A stretch of DNA of 64,000 nt from Quillaja saponaria. Taxonomy: Eukaryota; Streptophyta; Magnoliopsida; Fabales; Quillajaceae. The translations under genes were made by a program, and so were the position numbers. The notes beneath the pieces are model-generated. The model worked only from the letters and a program-made list of their open reading frames with translations, ran no database searches and was not told where the DNA came from. Below, piece by piece: positions 24,401-35,607 of this stretch. Positions within the stretch are counted from its first letter, which is position 1; each line of letters starts with the position of its first letter. The DNA is taken from NCBI GenBank assembly GCA_029379385.1, contig CM055605.1, forward strand, positions 11,815,001-11,879,000, written 5' to 3'.

Positions 24401-26083
24401 GACCCCATAATAGCTGCAGTTCTTGTCTTTGGCAAGTTACGAGGATCCTTAACAGTAAGAGATGAAATTCCATAAGAAGAAATATTCTCGTCGACTTTTA
24501 GTAACAATGACCCGTTATGCAGAGAATCAAAGTCCCCCTCTGCAGCTGAATGTTTTCTCAATTGCCAGCAATTATTCGAAATGCTGTTGAAGCAAAACAC
24601 AATTAAACAACTCTGACACTTAACCAAAACAAGTCAACACTTTTACAGAAAATAAATAAACTGATTCAGATAATAGTTGACTAACCATGTAATAGGATAC
24701 AATATCTTTTGAAGAAGTTCAAAGGTCCCTGATCCCATCAATTCTAATTTTCCAAGTTGACCCTCAAGTGAAAGACAATTAATCAGGTTGCCTCTCTCAT
24801 GCATCTGGAAAATAAAAGATATTAAGCATATGTATTGAATACGAAGGAAGGAATGAGACATAACACTGGTAATTTTTCAGTTTTATATGAAACTTAGGGA
24901 GTTAAGTTAAATGATTGAGTAAGGAACTCATGCCCAACTTATTACTCTAAATGAGAAATATCCTCATAATGACATATGCCTTTCTGATCATATAAAAGCC
25001 AATCAGAAATACATATTTTATTTCTTCAATGTCAAAATTCCAGCTCACAAGAAGCTCCTAACTCAGTGACTACATTTAGACTACTAAGAAGAATAAAAGA
25101 AACATATGATATATTTTAAGTCAAAAGTGTCAACTGTGTAAACACAAAAGTCCAGAGGAAAACATAACTTAGCAAGTAGTGCTTGAAATCTCAGGGCTGC
25201 AAACTAGAAAGCATTTAGCTATATAAGGGATAGTGGAGAAGATATGATAAATATAGCTATTAAAGAAGAAAGCCCACCTCTTTTTGGCAAGCAAGTTTTA
25301 TAGCATCGTATCCTTCATTGAAAGCAGAGGCATGTATCCACACCCAAAGCTGTCTAACAGAAGCGCAGCACTCCATATTATTAGGCTTGTTGGTTTCATC
25401 CACATTATACATAAACTTCTGGCTAACAGGTTGCCACATATAGGTCACAGGAGAAATTGACAGAGATACTGGTGCTCCAATTCGATAAAGCTGTCAAGAA
25501 ACAAATTCTTATTTTTTTTTAAATCATCCAGTCATCCACTTTCATAAGAGAGAGAGAGCAATAGCATTAACCTACCATAGCACTTTGATAGGTGACACCG
25601 GAGAGTAGCGAGTGGGAAATATTTTCAGGGAGCGCCAATGGAGAAGGCACCAGTACCATTTTTAAGACTGAAAGCAATGAATCCTGCAAGAAAACACGTA
25701 AGATTGGACCATGAATCTGAAAATAAAAGATATAATTATAAAAATTTTTAGGGGTTATTTACATAACCTAAAATAGTCAGCCTTGCTCTTCAATAATCCA
25801 CTTTATTAATCAGAAGAATGGTTTTTTCTTTCATGTTTGACAACGTTTGGCAAGAAAACTTGCATTAACTGAAAATTAGAGAAGAAAATGCTTGCCTCTG
25901 GGCCCTCCAATTGGACAGCACTATAATAGCTTGCATCGTGCACAAGCACTCCTTGTCTGAACCTTTTCAAGAGAGCCCTAGAACCCCTTCCTCTGCATAG
26001 CATAAATATAATCATGTTCTTCAGAAATGTATTTGGAGAAAATTTACATTATTTCACCCAGAAACATTTGAAGGAAAAAAAAA

Positions 26084-26114
<31 letters not shown>

Positions 26115-26717
26115 CAAGAGAAATTTAAAATAAAGCATTTTTGAAAATATCAAGTCCCCTAACCCAATTCAATATTTTCCTGATAAATTTGATGAACACA
26201 CTGTAATAGTAACCAAACTGCTATATATTTGTTTCTTTTGTTGGATTTAGAGAACCATCAATGCAGTATAAATTAACTAAAAATTACATTACCTGCCCTG
26301 CAAACCCTGAGGAAGGTGGAAACCCCAAAGCTTTGTCATAGAGAAGCGCTTGGCATGCCAAACATGAGTTCTTAGCCTCTTTGTTCCATCTCCAGAAGTA
26401 CAAAAACCACTTTCTGGGTTCAACTTAAGCTCATGTCTCCTACGAATATGCCGTGGAACCTTCTTCTTCTGCTCTTTCTCCGAACCCAGTTCAGCATCGC
26501 TATTATCAACTAAACCCAGTTTCCGCTTCTTCCTTCTACCCCCCTTCTTAGTAATTTGATTGTCAAAGGCAGTTGTTCTTCTTCTCTTGGTTCTCCTAGA
26601 CCTGTAATCATTGTCTAATCGATTGGCTACAATTGAGTGAAGGGTTTCGAGCTCAAGTGCTCGCGATTCTGCATATTTATGCACGTTAATTTTCCGAGGA
26701 GGCAGAGCTTTTCCCAT
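21475..26717 (-). CDS. POP1: POP1, protein subunit of RNase P / RNase MRP (ten exons, 844 aa)
   Basis: Exons (- strand): 26717-26293, 25992-25896, 25683-25576, 25490-25278, 24804-24686, 24583-24062, 23322-23214, 23134-22557, 21995-21828 and 21670-21475. Phases fit throughout and the total is 2,535 nt including TAA, close to the Arabidopsis POP1 length as I recall it. POP1 is the scaffold protein of the nuclear RNP that processes tRNA and rRNA precursors. Evidence: basic nuclear-type clusters RSRRTKRRR (39-47) and KKGGRRKKRK (57-66); POP1 signature RTHVWHAKRF (116-125) with WGFHLP; GVLVHDASYYSAVQLEGPE; POPLD block GWSILLPLSWMRAFWIPL (from 495) with GHAIGLREKCWIACE; FKEQSSSNWEFQIPEDPLAR; and the C-terminal block EIYVLVRNLRSTAYRLAL. 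The intron after exon 2 has a GC donor (gag|gcaagc); the others are GT-AG. The acceptor of exon 9 could be six bases further upstream (ttcag versus tttcag), adding two residues. Confidence 0.95.
26081..26115. repeat. A-run plus (AC)n microsatellite in POP1 intron 1
   Basis: A run of about 12 A is followed by roughly 13 AC dinucleotides within the first intron (26292-25993) of the - strand POP1 gene. It is likely length-polymorphic. Confidence 0.9.
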
Positions 26718-27826
26718 GATACAGTGCCACAGACTGAACTCTCATACAATACAAGCTTGAAAAGCTTCTGTTTTGATTGTATTCACTTAGTAACTTAAAG
26801 AATTACGAGTAACCGTCGAAATTTGAGCAATAATCAATACACAGAAGGAGAAGCATAGAGAAGCTTTGGACGAATAACGATTCAGATCCACTGGCTCGCA
26901 AAGGATTTCAAATGTCAGACAGAGCATGGTACGGTGTCACGTTAAGAGCGCTGGGTGGAGAAGAAAAAGTCCTAAAACCCTAAACATCAAACCCACTAAC
27001 AAAATCACTTACGCCCGTTTGATCCAAGAATTGGGGTCTAGGAATTGGAATTGGGTCTCTGAATTCTAAATAGGAATTGGAATGGGTCTGAATTTTAAAT
27101 ATTGAAGCTGGTTATGTTTTTAATAGGATGGTTTGGCTTCTAAAAAATTATAATACCTAAATATTATTTGATTAATTTTTTTCAGGGAGTGCTTCATTTA
27201 CTATTTTTAAAAAGTCAATGTATTTTTAAAGTACATAAAGTAATTAAAAGTTCAAAAATTATCTTATTAATTTTAGAAAATTATCAAATATATCTTTAAT
27301 TTATTTATAAACTATTTAATTACTCTTCCTAAATATATTCTTAATTAACAATCATATTTTTTATCATTTTATACATTTACAGTAACTTATGATTTGTTTT
27401 ACTAAACATATTGTTTATTATTTTTACGACTCACAATAACTTTATAACCAAACATAGTTAATAGTGACTTTTTTATTACAGTTTTTTGACAACATGAAAG
27501 TTACAATAATTTTTAAAAAATTATAACATTACCAAACTCAGCCTGAATGTAATACACATCTAACAATGTAGAATTTTTGGACAAATGGGTCCACCTCCCA
27601 AAAGAGAAAAGAGGTCGCACCATTGAAGGGACAGAGGAGAGCAGAGAATTGCGGGGAGGGAGAAAGATGCATGTTGGAGTTTGAATTTGAGTTTGAGGTA
27701 ATTGCATGTTGAGCAGTTCTATTTGGTTTTAAATGACATAAAAATCCCTGAAATTATAAGTGGCAAGTTTTGTATCAAATGAGTAAATCATGGTATTAGT
27801 TATTAAAAATAAAAGGAGGACACCAT
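26718..27826. other. POP1 upstream region and intergenic DNA
   Basis: The first ~280 bp right of the POP1 start codon are relatively GC-balanced and probably hold its 5' leader and promoter (- strand). From 27000 the sequence is AT-rich. Words cgcccgtttgatc (27012) and accaaactcagcc (27531) face each other and might mark a small inverted-repeat element, but I found no target duplication. Confidence 0.4.
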
Positions 27827-30371
27827 TGTGTTTTCCAATTTAGTATAGTACAGATATATATATATATTATCAATGGTAGATTTATCTGAATTTGACTTAA
27901 GTACAACTTTATTGATGTGTATGTGTATATCTATATATAAATATCTAAGTAAAGTTATGAAATATGTTTTTTTTTCTAATATTTTATTTAGCCTTTCTTT
28001 TCATTTTTTTTAATTTGCTTTTCGTTTTCCTCTTGGTGGTGACCGACCATACTCTTGTTCTTCTTCCTTCACTGCCATTGGAGAACTTAGAGATTCCTAC
28101 ACCTTTTTCTTACTTCACCGAGACTTCATGGATTCCAGGAATTTCATTCTCCTTTATTCTATTTGTTGTGTCTTGGATGTTGAAGGAGGATTTGAGAGAA
28201 GAGTTGGTAGCCATCATATCTCCTGTTTTACAGGGCAGTAGGTGTCTAGAGATTGAGAGAAATCAAGGTAGGTGAAGGCAGCATCCTGTAGGAAGTGGTT
28301 GTGGTGTGGGTGCACTAAGTAAGCTGTGTATAATGGGCTGTTTGTGGCCTTGTGTATAGGTTGCAGGGTAGTTCTGTTTTAGCTGTGTGTGTATCGTTTT
28401 ACTGCCATCCAAGGTCACAAATTGGAGCTGTGAGGAATGTTGGAGGGCAGTACGTGGACAACAAACAGTAGGGGTACTCCTCATTCATGTGAAGCAGATT
28501 TCCCTTTTTATTTCATTCTATATTGGGACGGTTGTATGAGGGTTAAATGGTTTTGGTTGGCTGATTGTCAAGTGAATAAAATTATGGCTGATTGTACTTA
28601 GTAGGAGTGTTAATGCTAGGAAATTGTTAGATAATGGTGTGGGAAAAAGCTGTAATAAGAGAGTTAAGTTGGAAAGGAATACATCAAGAGGCTGCCCTTG
28701 TTATACAGCAGCTTGGCTGCCAATTTTCTTTCCATAGTAGTGTACTGGAATGTTAAAGAAGAGGTTTGTACCTCTTTTGGCAATGAGGGATAAATGTAAG
28801 AATTTCCTGTGCTGTGAACCCTATCTAATTTAGGCATATTAGAATTTAGTTAAGTAATTAGTTAGATTTCAATTAAGTTAAGTTGGTTGCTTAAGTGTCA
28901 TGTAAAAAGTTTAAGCATGAAACATTGGAGTTAAAACTTTTAATCAGACAATATATAAAACAAGTTAAAAGAATTAAATTTATCCTTGGAATATTTTGTT
29001 AGTCCAATTGTTATTAGGAAACTAAATTACGAATAATTAGTAGGTTAAGGAATATATAGGTAAACTTAACGATATTTATAATGAGAATGAATAGTTTTAG
29101 CTTTTGAATAACTTTGGATAATTAAATTAAGTTTAATTCGATAATAAGAAAATAAGTAAATTATGGAGCTAGCAGGTTATACCATGATCGTATAAATTAA
29201 CATCCGAAATTTATATTTTTTTTAGTTCCAAAGCGTGTCGAGGATATTCCAACACCATCGCAGGGTAGACAGATTTACGAATCTTGTTCATAAGCCTTGT
29301 GAGTGAATTATGTGCTTTATGGTTACCAAATTATTGTGTGCAATTATATGTATATTGGATTTGGTGCGCTATAATGAGAAATAAGCAAATAAGTTATTTC
29401 AGTGGTTTAATTGAATTATATGTGTTTGTGATTGAGTGTGGTTGATAAGGGCTAACAAGTAAAATTTTTTGAAAAATGGTTTCTATTTTCGAAATTAAAA
29501 ATCCAGGTGCACCTAGGATTTTTGGATTTGATATGAATCATTTTGATGGTTGACAATTATTTTAAAAACAAATGGAGTGCTCAGCCCCGGTGGGATAGAT
29601 TGTGTACGGAGAATTAAATTGTTGTACAGGCGCGAAAATGCCCGATGGGGAGAGAAAATGTTGTATGAGGCTGAATTACTCATTGGCCCTTTGTTTAATT
29701 GGTTGTTTAAATATTAGTTCATTTGTATGAGTTAATTGATATGCTGAAATTCGTGAATTATGATCGTATGATAACTACATACATGTATAAGTAATTTAAA
29801 TGAAAGTTAAGCTATGATATATGTATTGTGTGATGCTGGTACCTTTAGAATACATGATTTGCTCACTAAGTTCTTGTGACTCACTCTTTTCTTTGTGGTT
29901 GTTTTTTTTGGTTTCTAGGAAACTACTGTTGGTCGCTATAGAATTTGCTACCTGTCGACTCTGCTTTGGCAAAGTATATATCGGATATCGCATACTTGGA
30001 GCATAAGGGATGATACTTGCAGTCACTTTAGATGTTATGCATTATTGTTAAATTCATAGAGTTCACCATGGTATTTTCATGTTTTTGTTACTCTATATAT
30101 TCTGATACTATGATTTACTGTTGACTTTGCAAATAGGTGTTTAAATGTAGTATGGGCATGTTCCATAATACAGGGAACCACTGCCGATATTTTCAGTAAT
30201 CGTATTATATTTATTTGAGTTAAGATTTTATCTTCATTCAGTAATATTTTAGTAGTCTTAACTATAACGTGTTTTATAAATTAGAGATGCATAGTACTTG
30301 AGTATTTAGGGTTATGGGTGTATGGTTACCCATTTCTCCGGACAGTCATACCTCTATTTGAGGGCGTGACA
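27827..30371 (+). repeat. 5' LTR of a Ty3/gypsy chromovirus (family A, about 2.5 kb)
   Basis: It begins tgtgttttccaat (27827), comparable to tgttataacccaat of the 3' LTR, and ends ...gggcgtgaca (30371) just before the primer site. Bases ~27850-28932 match the 3' LTR at 35480-36627 closely; the remaining 1.44 kb has no counterpart in the truncated 3' copy. The last ~850 bases match the LTR fragment at 1-878. A large LTR is usual for the Tekay/Del clade of chromoviruses. The 103-codon open frame at 27964-28275 lies wholly inside the LTR and is also represented in the 3' LTR as a shorter frame; I do not treat it as a gene. Confidence 0.8.
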
Positions 30372-30374
30372 AAT

Positions 30375-30386
30375 TGGTATCAGAAC
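30375..30386 (+). other. Primer binding site, initiator-Met tRNA type
   Basis: The sequence tggtatcagaac lies four bases after the LTR end. It differs at one base from tggtatcagagc, the complement of the 3' end of plant initiator methionine tRNA used by many Ty3/gypsy and copia elements. Confidence 0.85.
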
Positions 30387-30577
30387 ATGGTTAGAGGTCT
30401 GTGATTGCAAGTATATGATGTCATTGTTTTGATCACGTACGTTACCCGGGGCATATGAGGACTTAGTGATGTGTTTTAATTTGTCCCGAAACTTCAAGTT
30501 ACTATTTACTTAAGATAGTGTCTTTTTCTTTATCTTATAAATGTATATTAAAATTTTATGTATTCGCTCTAGATATA

Positions 30578-31800
30578 ATGCGAAGAAGTGATCGTGTTGC
30601 TGGCTTAGAGGAGCAGTAAGAGGTTGGCTTCGGTCAGGGATCTACCGGTCCCTAGACACTGGTGGTTAGAGGTAGGGTCGCAAGGAGGCGGTAGGGTTAG
30701 AGGCCAAGGCAGGACTGCTGAACCAGTTCAGGTAGCAGTTCTTGGTCCCGATATGGAGCGTCTGGTGCAGGAATTAGATAATGTTTAGAGGACTGTAGGT
30801 GATTTAGTTGGGATTTTGGCCCAATAGCAGTAGGGTTAGTAGTAGCCACTAGTAGCTCTCCCTGTTCAGCTTCAGCAGGAGGCAAATCCTACAGCTCTAG
30901 TTCATCAGGATTGGGGGGGAGGGTATTTGTGACACTACATGACTTCAAAAAGATACAGCCGCCGAGATTTTCGGGGTTGACCCAACTTAGGATTCTTATG
31001 CTTTCCTGGAAGAGTCAAATAGATTGCGTATAGCTTTGGGATATGATCCTATCCGCGTGGTTGAACTAGTTAGCTATCAGTTACATGATGTAGCCTATGA
31101 TTGGTACAAGATATTGATACAGCGGCAGACCAAGCCCACTTCACTGGCATGGCCAGAGTTCAACAGAGCTTTTCTAGATCACTTTTTACTTGAGAGTGTG
31201 CGAGACAAGCATGCTCGTGATTTTGAGCAATTGGTTCCGATTGAGGACATGTCGGTGGCAGAGTATGAAACCTGATTTACTTGACTGTCTCCTTTCGCCC
31301 CATATCTAGTATCTACAGAGCAATTGAGAGTGAAGAGATTTGTGCATGGTTTGAATGACTATTTATTCAAATCAGTGTTAGAGTCAGACACTACGACTTA
31401 TACTTAGGCTATTGATGCTGCTTACCGACTGGAGACTAGGGTGATGGAGAGACAGGCAAAACCCGAGAGTTATAAGAAGGCAAGGCAGGAAGGTCCTTCT
31501 ACCTCTAGAGCTGGCAATTCACGTTGACCTAGAGGTGAATCTACCTTTGGGTAAGGTTCATTTAGAAGAAGCTTTCAGCCGGGTAGAAGTCAGATGAGAC
31601 GAGGTTCAGGAGCTCAGTTGTAAGGAGGATCATCTAGCGGACCTCGATCATATGAATTTCGTATTTGCTCTACCTGTAGCAATAGGCATACTAGGCAGTG
31701 TAGATTGAGGACAAGTGCGTGTTTTAAAAGCGAAGCGATGGATCATCGTATTAGAGACTATCGGCTGTTGAGAAGTCAGTCTACTTTAGCCTGAACTTCT
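30578..31800 (+). pseudogene. Decayed gag of the family-A chromovirus
   Basis: It begins with an ATG-led frame (MRRSDRVAGLEEQ) at 30578 and is broken by stops and frameshifts. Recognisable gag parts are FKKIQPPRFSGL (near 30945-30980), LVSYQLHDVAYDWYK (31060-31110) and WPEFNRAFLDHFL (about 31150-31190). A remnant of the zinc knuckle region lies near 31660-31790 (ICSTCSNRH and ACFKSEAMDHRIRDYRLL). There the Cys residues of the CCHC box have been replaced (C to S and C to Y), so it would no longer bind zinc. Confidence 0.8.
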
Positions 31801-31950
31801 TCATCAGTTATGGGTAGACCTCTAGTTCATGCAACACCTACGAGGCCTCCAGGGGTACGTGGTGGTTTCTCAAGGGGTTCTTCATCAGCAGGTAGAGGTT
31901 AGGCCCAAGTTTATGCTCTAACGACTTAAGATGCATAGGCTTCTAATGCA

Positions 31951-32290
31951 GTGATATCAGGTAATTTGTTTGTTTGTTCAATTAGTGCTAAGATATTGTT
32001 TGATCCAAGAACTACTCATTATTTCATCTTGCTATATTTTGCCTCTCGTGTAGGGAGAGTTGCTAAGCCTCTTGAGATCCCTCTAACAGTCTTAACTCCG
32101 TTGGGGGAAACTATTTTAGTAAACCGACATGTATCTTCATGTGAAGTTCTTGGGGGAGATGATGATTATCCAGTAGACTTAATCATACTGAATATACTAG
32201 AGTATGATGTGATTCTAGGTATGGATTAGTTGTTTAATTATCATGCTTTGGTAGATTATCGTGATAAGAGTGTTAAGTTCAATATTTTTG
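31951..32290 (+). pseudogene. Decayed aspartic protease domain of the family-A chromovirus
   Basis: The frame reads AKILFDPRTTHYFI where active retropepsins have L-(F/I)-D-S-G-(A/S)-T-H-S-F-I. The catalytic D is kept at 32002-32004 but S-G has become P-R, which should abolish the active site. The later flap and the LEYDVILGMD block (about 32200-32226) are typical; the next codon is a stop in place of the usual W. Confidence 0.8.
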
Positions 32291-32559
32291 CCAAGCCGAC
32301 TTTCATTTTTCAAGGGGATCAGAGTGAAGTTCCTCGTAATTTAATTTCAATCATTTAAGCAAGACATCTTATCAGGAAGAAGCATCAAGCCTATATAGCT
32401 TTTGTCATGAATACTCAATTAAAATGTCCTCCTTTAGATCATATCCCAGTGGTAAAGGAGTTTATGATGTTTTTCCTAAAAAAAGCTTTCGGGGCTTCCT
32501 CCTGATCGGTAGATTGAGTTTGGCATTGAGTTATTACCCAGCACTCAACCAATTTCTAT

Positions 32560-33150
32560 TTTCCCTTATAGGATGGCTTCGAGTGAGCTAAAGGAGCTTA
32601 AAGTGCAATTACAAGATTTGCTGCATAAAAGATTCATTCGTCCCAATTCATCTCATTGGGGTGCTCTTGTTTTGTTTGTTAAAAAGAAGGATGGCTCGTT
32701 TTGACTGTGTATTGATTATCGGCAATTGAATAAGGTCACAATTAAAAATAATTATCCTATTGCTAGGATTGATGACTTATTTGATCAGTTGCAGGAAGCT
32801 CAATGCTTTTCTAAGATTGACCTTCGTTCGAGGTATCACTATCTCCAAATTAAGAAAGAGGATATCATGAAGACTGCTTTTTGTACTCGGTATGGACACT
32901 ATGAACTTTTATTTATGTCTTTTAGGCTTACTAATGCTCCTGTAGCGATCAGGGACTTGATGAATCGGGTGTTTAAGCCTTTCTTGGACCAGTTTGTTAT
33001 TATTTTCATTGATGACATTATGGTATATTCTCGAAGTGAGGAGGAACATGATCAGCATCTTCATATTGTATTGCAAACACTTAGGGAAAATAAGCTCTAT
33101 GCTAAATTCTCTAAGTGTGAATTTTGGTTGAATTAGGTGACTTTTCTTTG
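32560..33150 (+). pseudogene. Decayed reverse transcriptase domain of the family-A chromovirus
   Basis: Classic Ty3/gypsy RT blocks are present in order: [17 protein letters not shown] followed by a stop (TGA in place of the usual R codon), [45 protein letters not shown] and FIDDIMVYS. The two catalytic aspartates of FIDD are at 33011-33016 and intact. A further stop follows EFWLN at 33135. The protein is therefore not made as one piece although the active-site residues survive. Confidence 0.9.
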
Positions 33151-33239
33151 ACTTGTGATTTCTAAGGAAGGAATTTGTGTAGACCCTAGCAAGATAGAAA
33201 CAATTCAAAGTTGGTCTCGACCAACAAATGTTTCTGAAA

Positions 33240-33810
33240 TTCCAAGTTTCCTGGGTTGGCTGGTTATTGCAGGAGGTTCGTTGAGAACTTCTCTCGTATG
33301 GCAGCTCCTTTGACTCAATTAACTCAGAAAGGAGTTAAGTTTCCGTGGTATGAGACTCGTGAAGAAAGCTTTCAACAGTTAAAAACTTGTTTGACTTCAG
33401 CTCATGTTCTTGTACTTTCCTCTATTATGGGTAAGTATACTGTGTTTTATGATGCTTCTCGTATTGGACTTGGTTGTGTTTTAATGCAGGATGGAAGAGT
33501 TGTAGCATATGCTTCCAGACAAATGAAAAAGCATAAGGTGAACTGCCTTACTCATGATCTTGAGATGACAGCAATAATTTTTGCATTAAAAATATGGAGG
33601 CATTACTTGTATGGTGAGACTTTTGAGATTTTTAGGGATCACAAAAGTCTTAAATATATTTTTGATGAGAAGGAGTTGAATTTGAGGCAACGCAGATGTA
33701 TTGAGTTACTAGAGGATTATGATTGTTCAATTTCTTATCATCCAGGCAAAGCAAATATGGTCGCCGATGCTCTGAGTAGAAAGTCTATGAATAGTTTATC
33801 CTATTTGTCA
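33240..33810 (+). pseudogene. RNase H domain of the family-A chromovirus
   Basis: It lies in the longest surviving frame of the element (303 codons, 33256-34167). Visible: AGYCRRFVENFSRMAAPLT (RT connection), FYDASRIGLGCVLMQ with the catalytic D, VAYASRQMKKHKVN, LEMTAIIFALKIWRHYLYG with the E, DHKSLKYIF with the second D, and YHPGKANMVADALSRK. The domain itself is open and retains its key residues, but the start and end of pol around it are broken. Confidence 0.85.
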
Positions 33811-34029
33811 GCTATGCATACTCAGGTGGTAAAAGATTTGCAACGATGTATGGCAGATGAAGTTAGGTTTAAGGTGTCTCTTCAGGGGATATTGCTAGCT
33901 CATATTCAAGTGAAGTCCACCTTTGTTGAAGATATAAAAGCAGCGCAAGTGGTTGATCTAGAAGTGGTTGCTGAGAAAACTAAATGTGATCAAGGTGTTA
34001 TTGGTAATTTCAAGGTAGATGGTGAAGGA

Positions 34030-35110
34030 GTACTGAGGTATGGTGATCGGATTATTGTGCCACCTGATTTGGAGTTGAGAAAGAAGATTCTTAAAGCAGC
34101 TCATTGTTCATCATATGTCATGCATCCTGGTTCTTCTAAAATGTATCAAGATTTAAGAAAATGTTAATAGTGGAAGGGTATGAAGAAAGATGTTGCTTAT
34201 TTTGTTTCTAGGTGCCTGGTGTGTCAACAGGTGAAAACTGAACATCAGAGGCCGGCAGAGATGTTATAAAAACTGAATGTTCCAAAGTGGAAGTAGGAAA
34301 AAGTTACTATGGACTTTGTATTGGGACTTCCTAAGACTTTTAGGGGTTTTGATTATATTTGGGTAATTGTTGATCGTTTGACGAAGTCCACATATTTCCT
34401 TCTAGTGAAGACTACTTACTCAGCACATCAGTATGTGAAATTGTATTTGGATGAGATTGTTTCATTACATGGAGTACCAGTCTCTCTTATTTCATACCGG
34501 GGTGCTCAATTTACTGCTGCGTTTTGGAAATCTTTTCAAGAGTTTCTTGGTACTAAGTTATTGTTCAGTACTTCTTTTTATCCTCAAATTGATGGGCAAT
34601 TCGAGAGAACGATACAAACTTTGGAGGATATGTTATGAGCCTGTGTGGTGGATTTTAAAGGTAGTTGGGATCAGCATCTTCCATTAATGGAGTTTGCTTA
34701 TAATAATAGCTATCATAGCAGCATTCGGATGGCACCATTTGAAGCATTGTATGGTAGGAAGTGTCGATCTCCAGTGGGATGGTTTGAAATAGGCGATCAT
34801 TAACTGTTGAGACACGAATTGATTCATGATGCTATGGAGAAGGTTTAGGCAATTCGTGATAGATTACAGATAGCTCAAAGCCAACAGAAGTCATATGCTG
34901 ATATCTATAAGAGACAATTAGAATTTGAAGTGGGTGATCATGTGTTCTTGAAAATTTCTTCTTTTAAGGGTACTATGAGATTTGGTAAAAAAGGAAAACT
35001 AAGTACGAAATTTATAGGGCCTTTCTAGATCCTGGACCGAGTTGGAACAGTGGCATATAGGCTAGCATTACCCTCTGATTTGGATAGAGTGCATCCAGTA
35101 TTTCATGTAT
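34030..35110 (+). pseudogene. Decayed integrase of the family-A chromovirus
   Basis: The zinc-binding H2C2 part includes H in MHPGSSKMYQDLRK and CLVCQQ; a stop follows DLRKC at 34165. The core begins MDFVLGLPKTFRGFDYIWV (34309) and holds the first catalytic D. The second catalytic D, normally in S-D-R-G-x-Q-F, is Y here (codon tac, 34495-34497). The E in DGQFERTIQ is kept. A stop follows LEDML at 34636. The GPY/F-type region (IGPF and YRLALP) is recognisable at about 35010-35070. Confidence 0.85.
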
Positions 35111-35163
35111 CAATGCTTCGTAAGTATTTGCTGGATGAATCTCATATTTTACAAATTTAGGAG

Positions 35164-35349
35164 GTGCAAGTTGACAAGAATCTGACGTACAAGGAGCAAC
35201 TATTGAAAATCATTGATAGGCAGGTCCGTAAACTTCGAATGAAGGTTATTCCTTCCGTAAAAGTTATATGGCAACATTATGGAGAACAGGAAGCCACTTG
35301 GGAGTCCGAGAACGAAATGAAAGGACGTTATCAATATTTACTTGAATAA
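35164..35349 (+). pseudogene. Chromodomain-like C-terminus of the family-A pol
   Basis: The final open frame (61 codons) carries ILDRQ-type sequence (IIDRQVRKLRMKVIPSVKV), then IWQHYGEQEATWESENEM and YQYLLE. This is the usual C-terminal chromodomain of plant Ty3/gypsy chromoviruses, in which the W and E residues of EATWE are conserved. It follows a stop at 35158 in the preceding segment. Confidence 0.8.
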
Positions 35350-35405
35350 TCCAGGTAAATGATATACTTTTATAACTCTCCATTCGAAATTCGAGATGAA
35401 TTTCT

Positions 35406-35420
35406 TTTAAGGGAGGAAAA
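35406..35420 (+). other. Polypurine tract of the family-A chromovirus
   Basis: The purine-rich string ttttaagggaggaaa lies immediately before the 3' LTR start tgttataaccc at 35422, the normal place for plus-strand priming. Confidence 0.8.
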
Positions 35421-35421
35421 T

Positions 35422-35568
35422 TGTTATAACCCAATAATTCAATGTGTGTGTTAGAATCTTCGTACGTAATTGTTGTATATATATATATATATTGTCAATG
35501 GTGGATTTATTTGCACTAGATAGGAAAGTTATAAGTGAATTTGACTTAAGTACAAATTTATTGATGTG

Positions 35569-35607
<39 letters not shown>

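Noticed and set aside
27012..27545. Facing words cgcccgtttgatc and accaaactcagcc as ends of a small inverted-repeat element
   Set aside because: The match is short and imperfect and no target duplication flanks it.
27964..28275. 103-codon frame within the 5' LTR as an LTR-encoded protein
   Set aside because: The matching frame in the 3' LTR is shorter and differs at its end; an F/L-rich AT-type frame with no domain.
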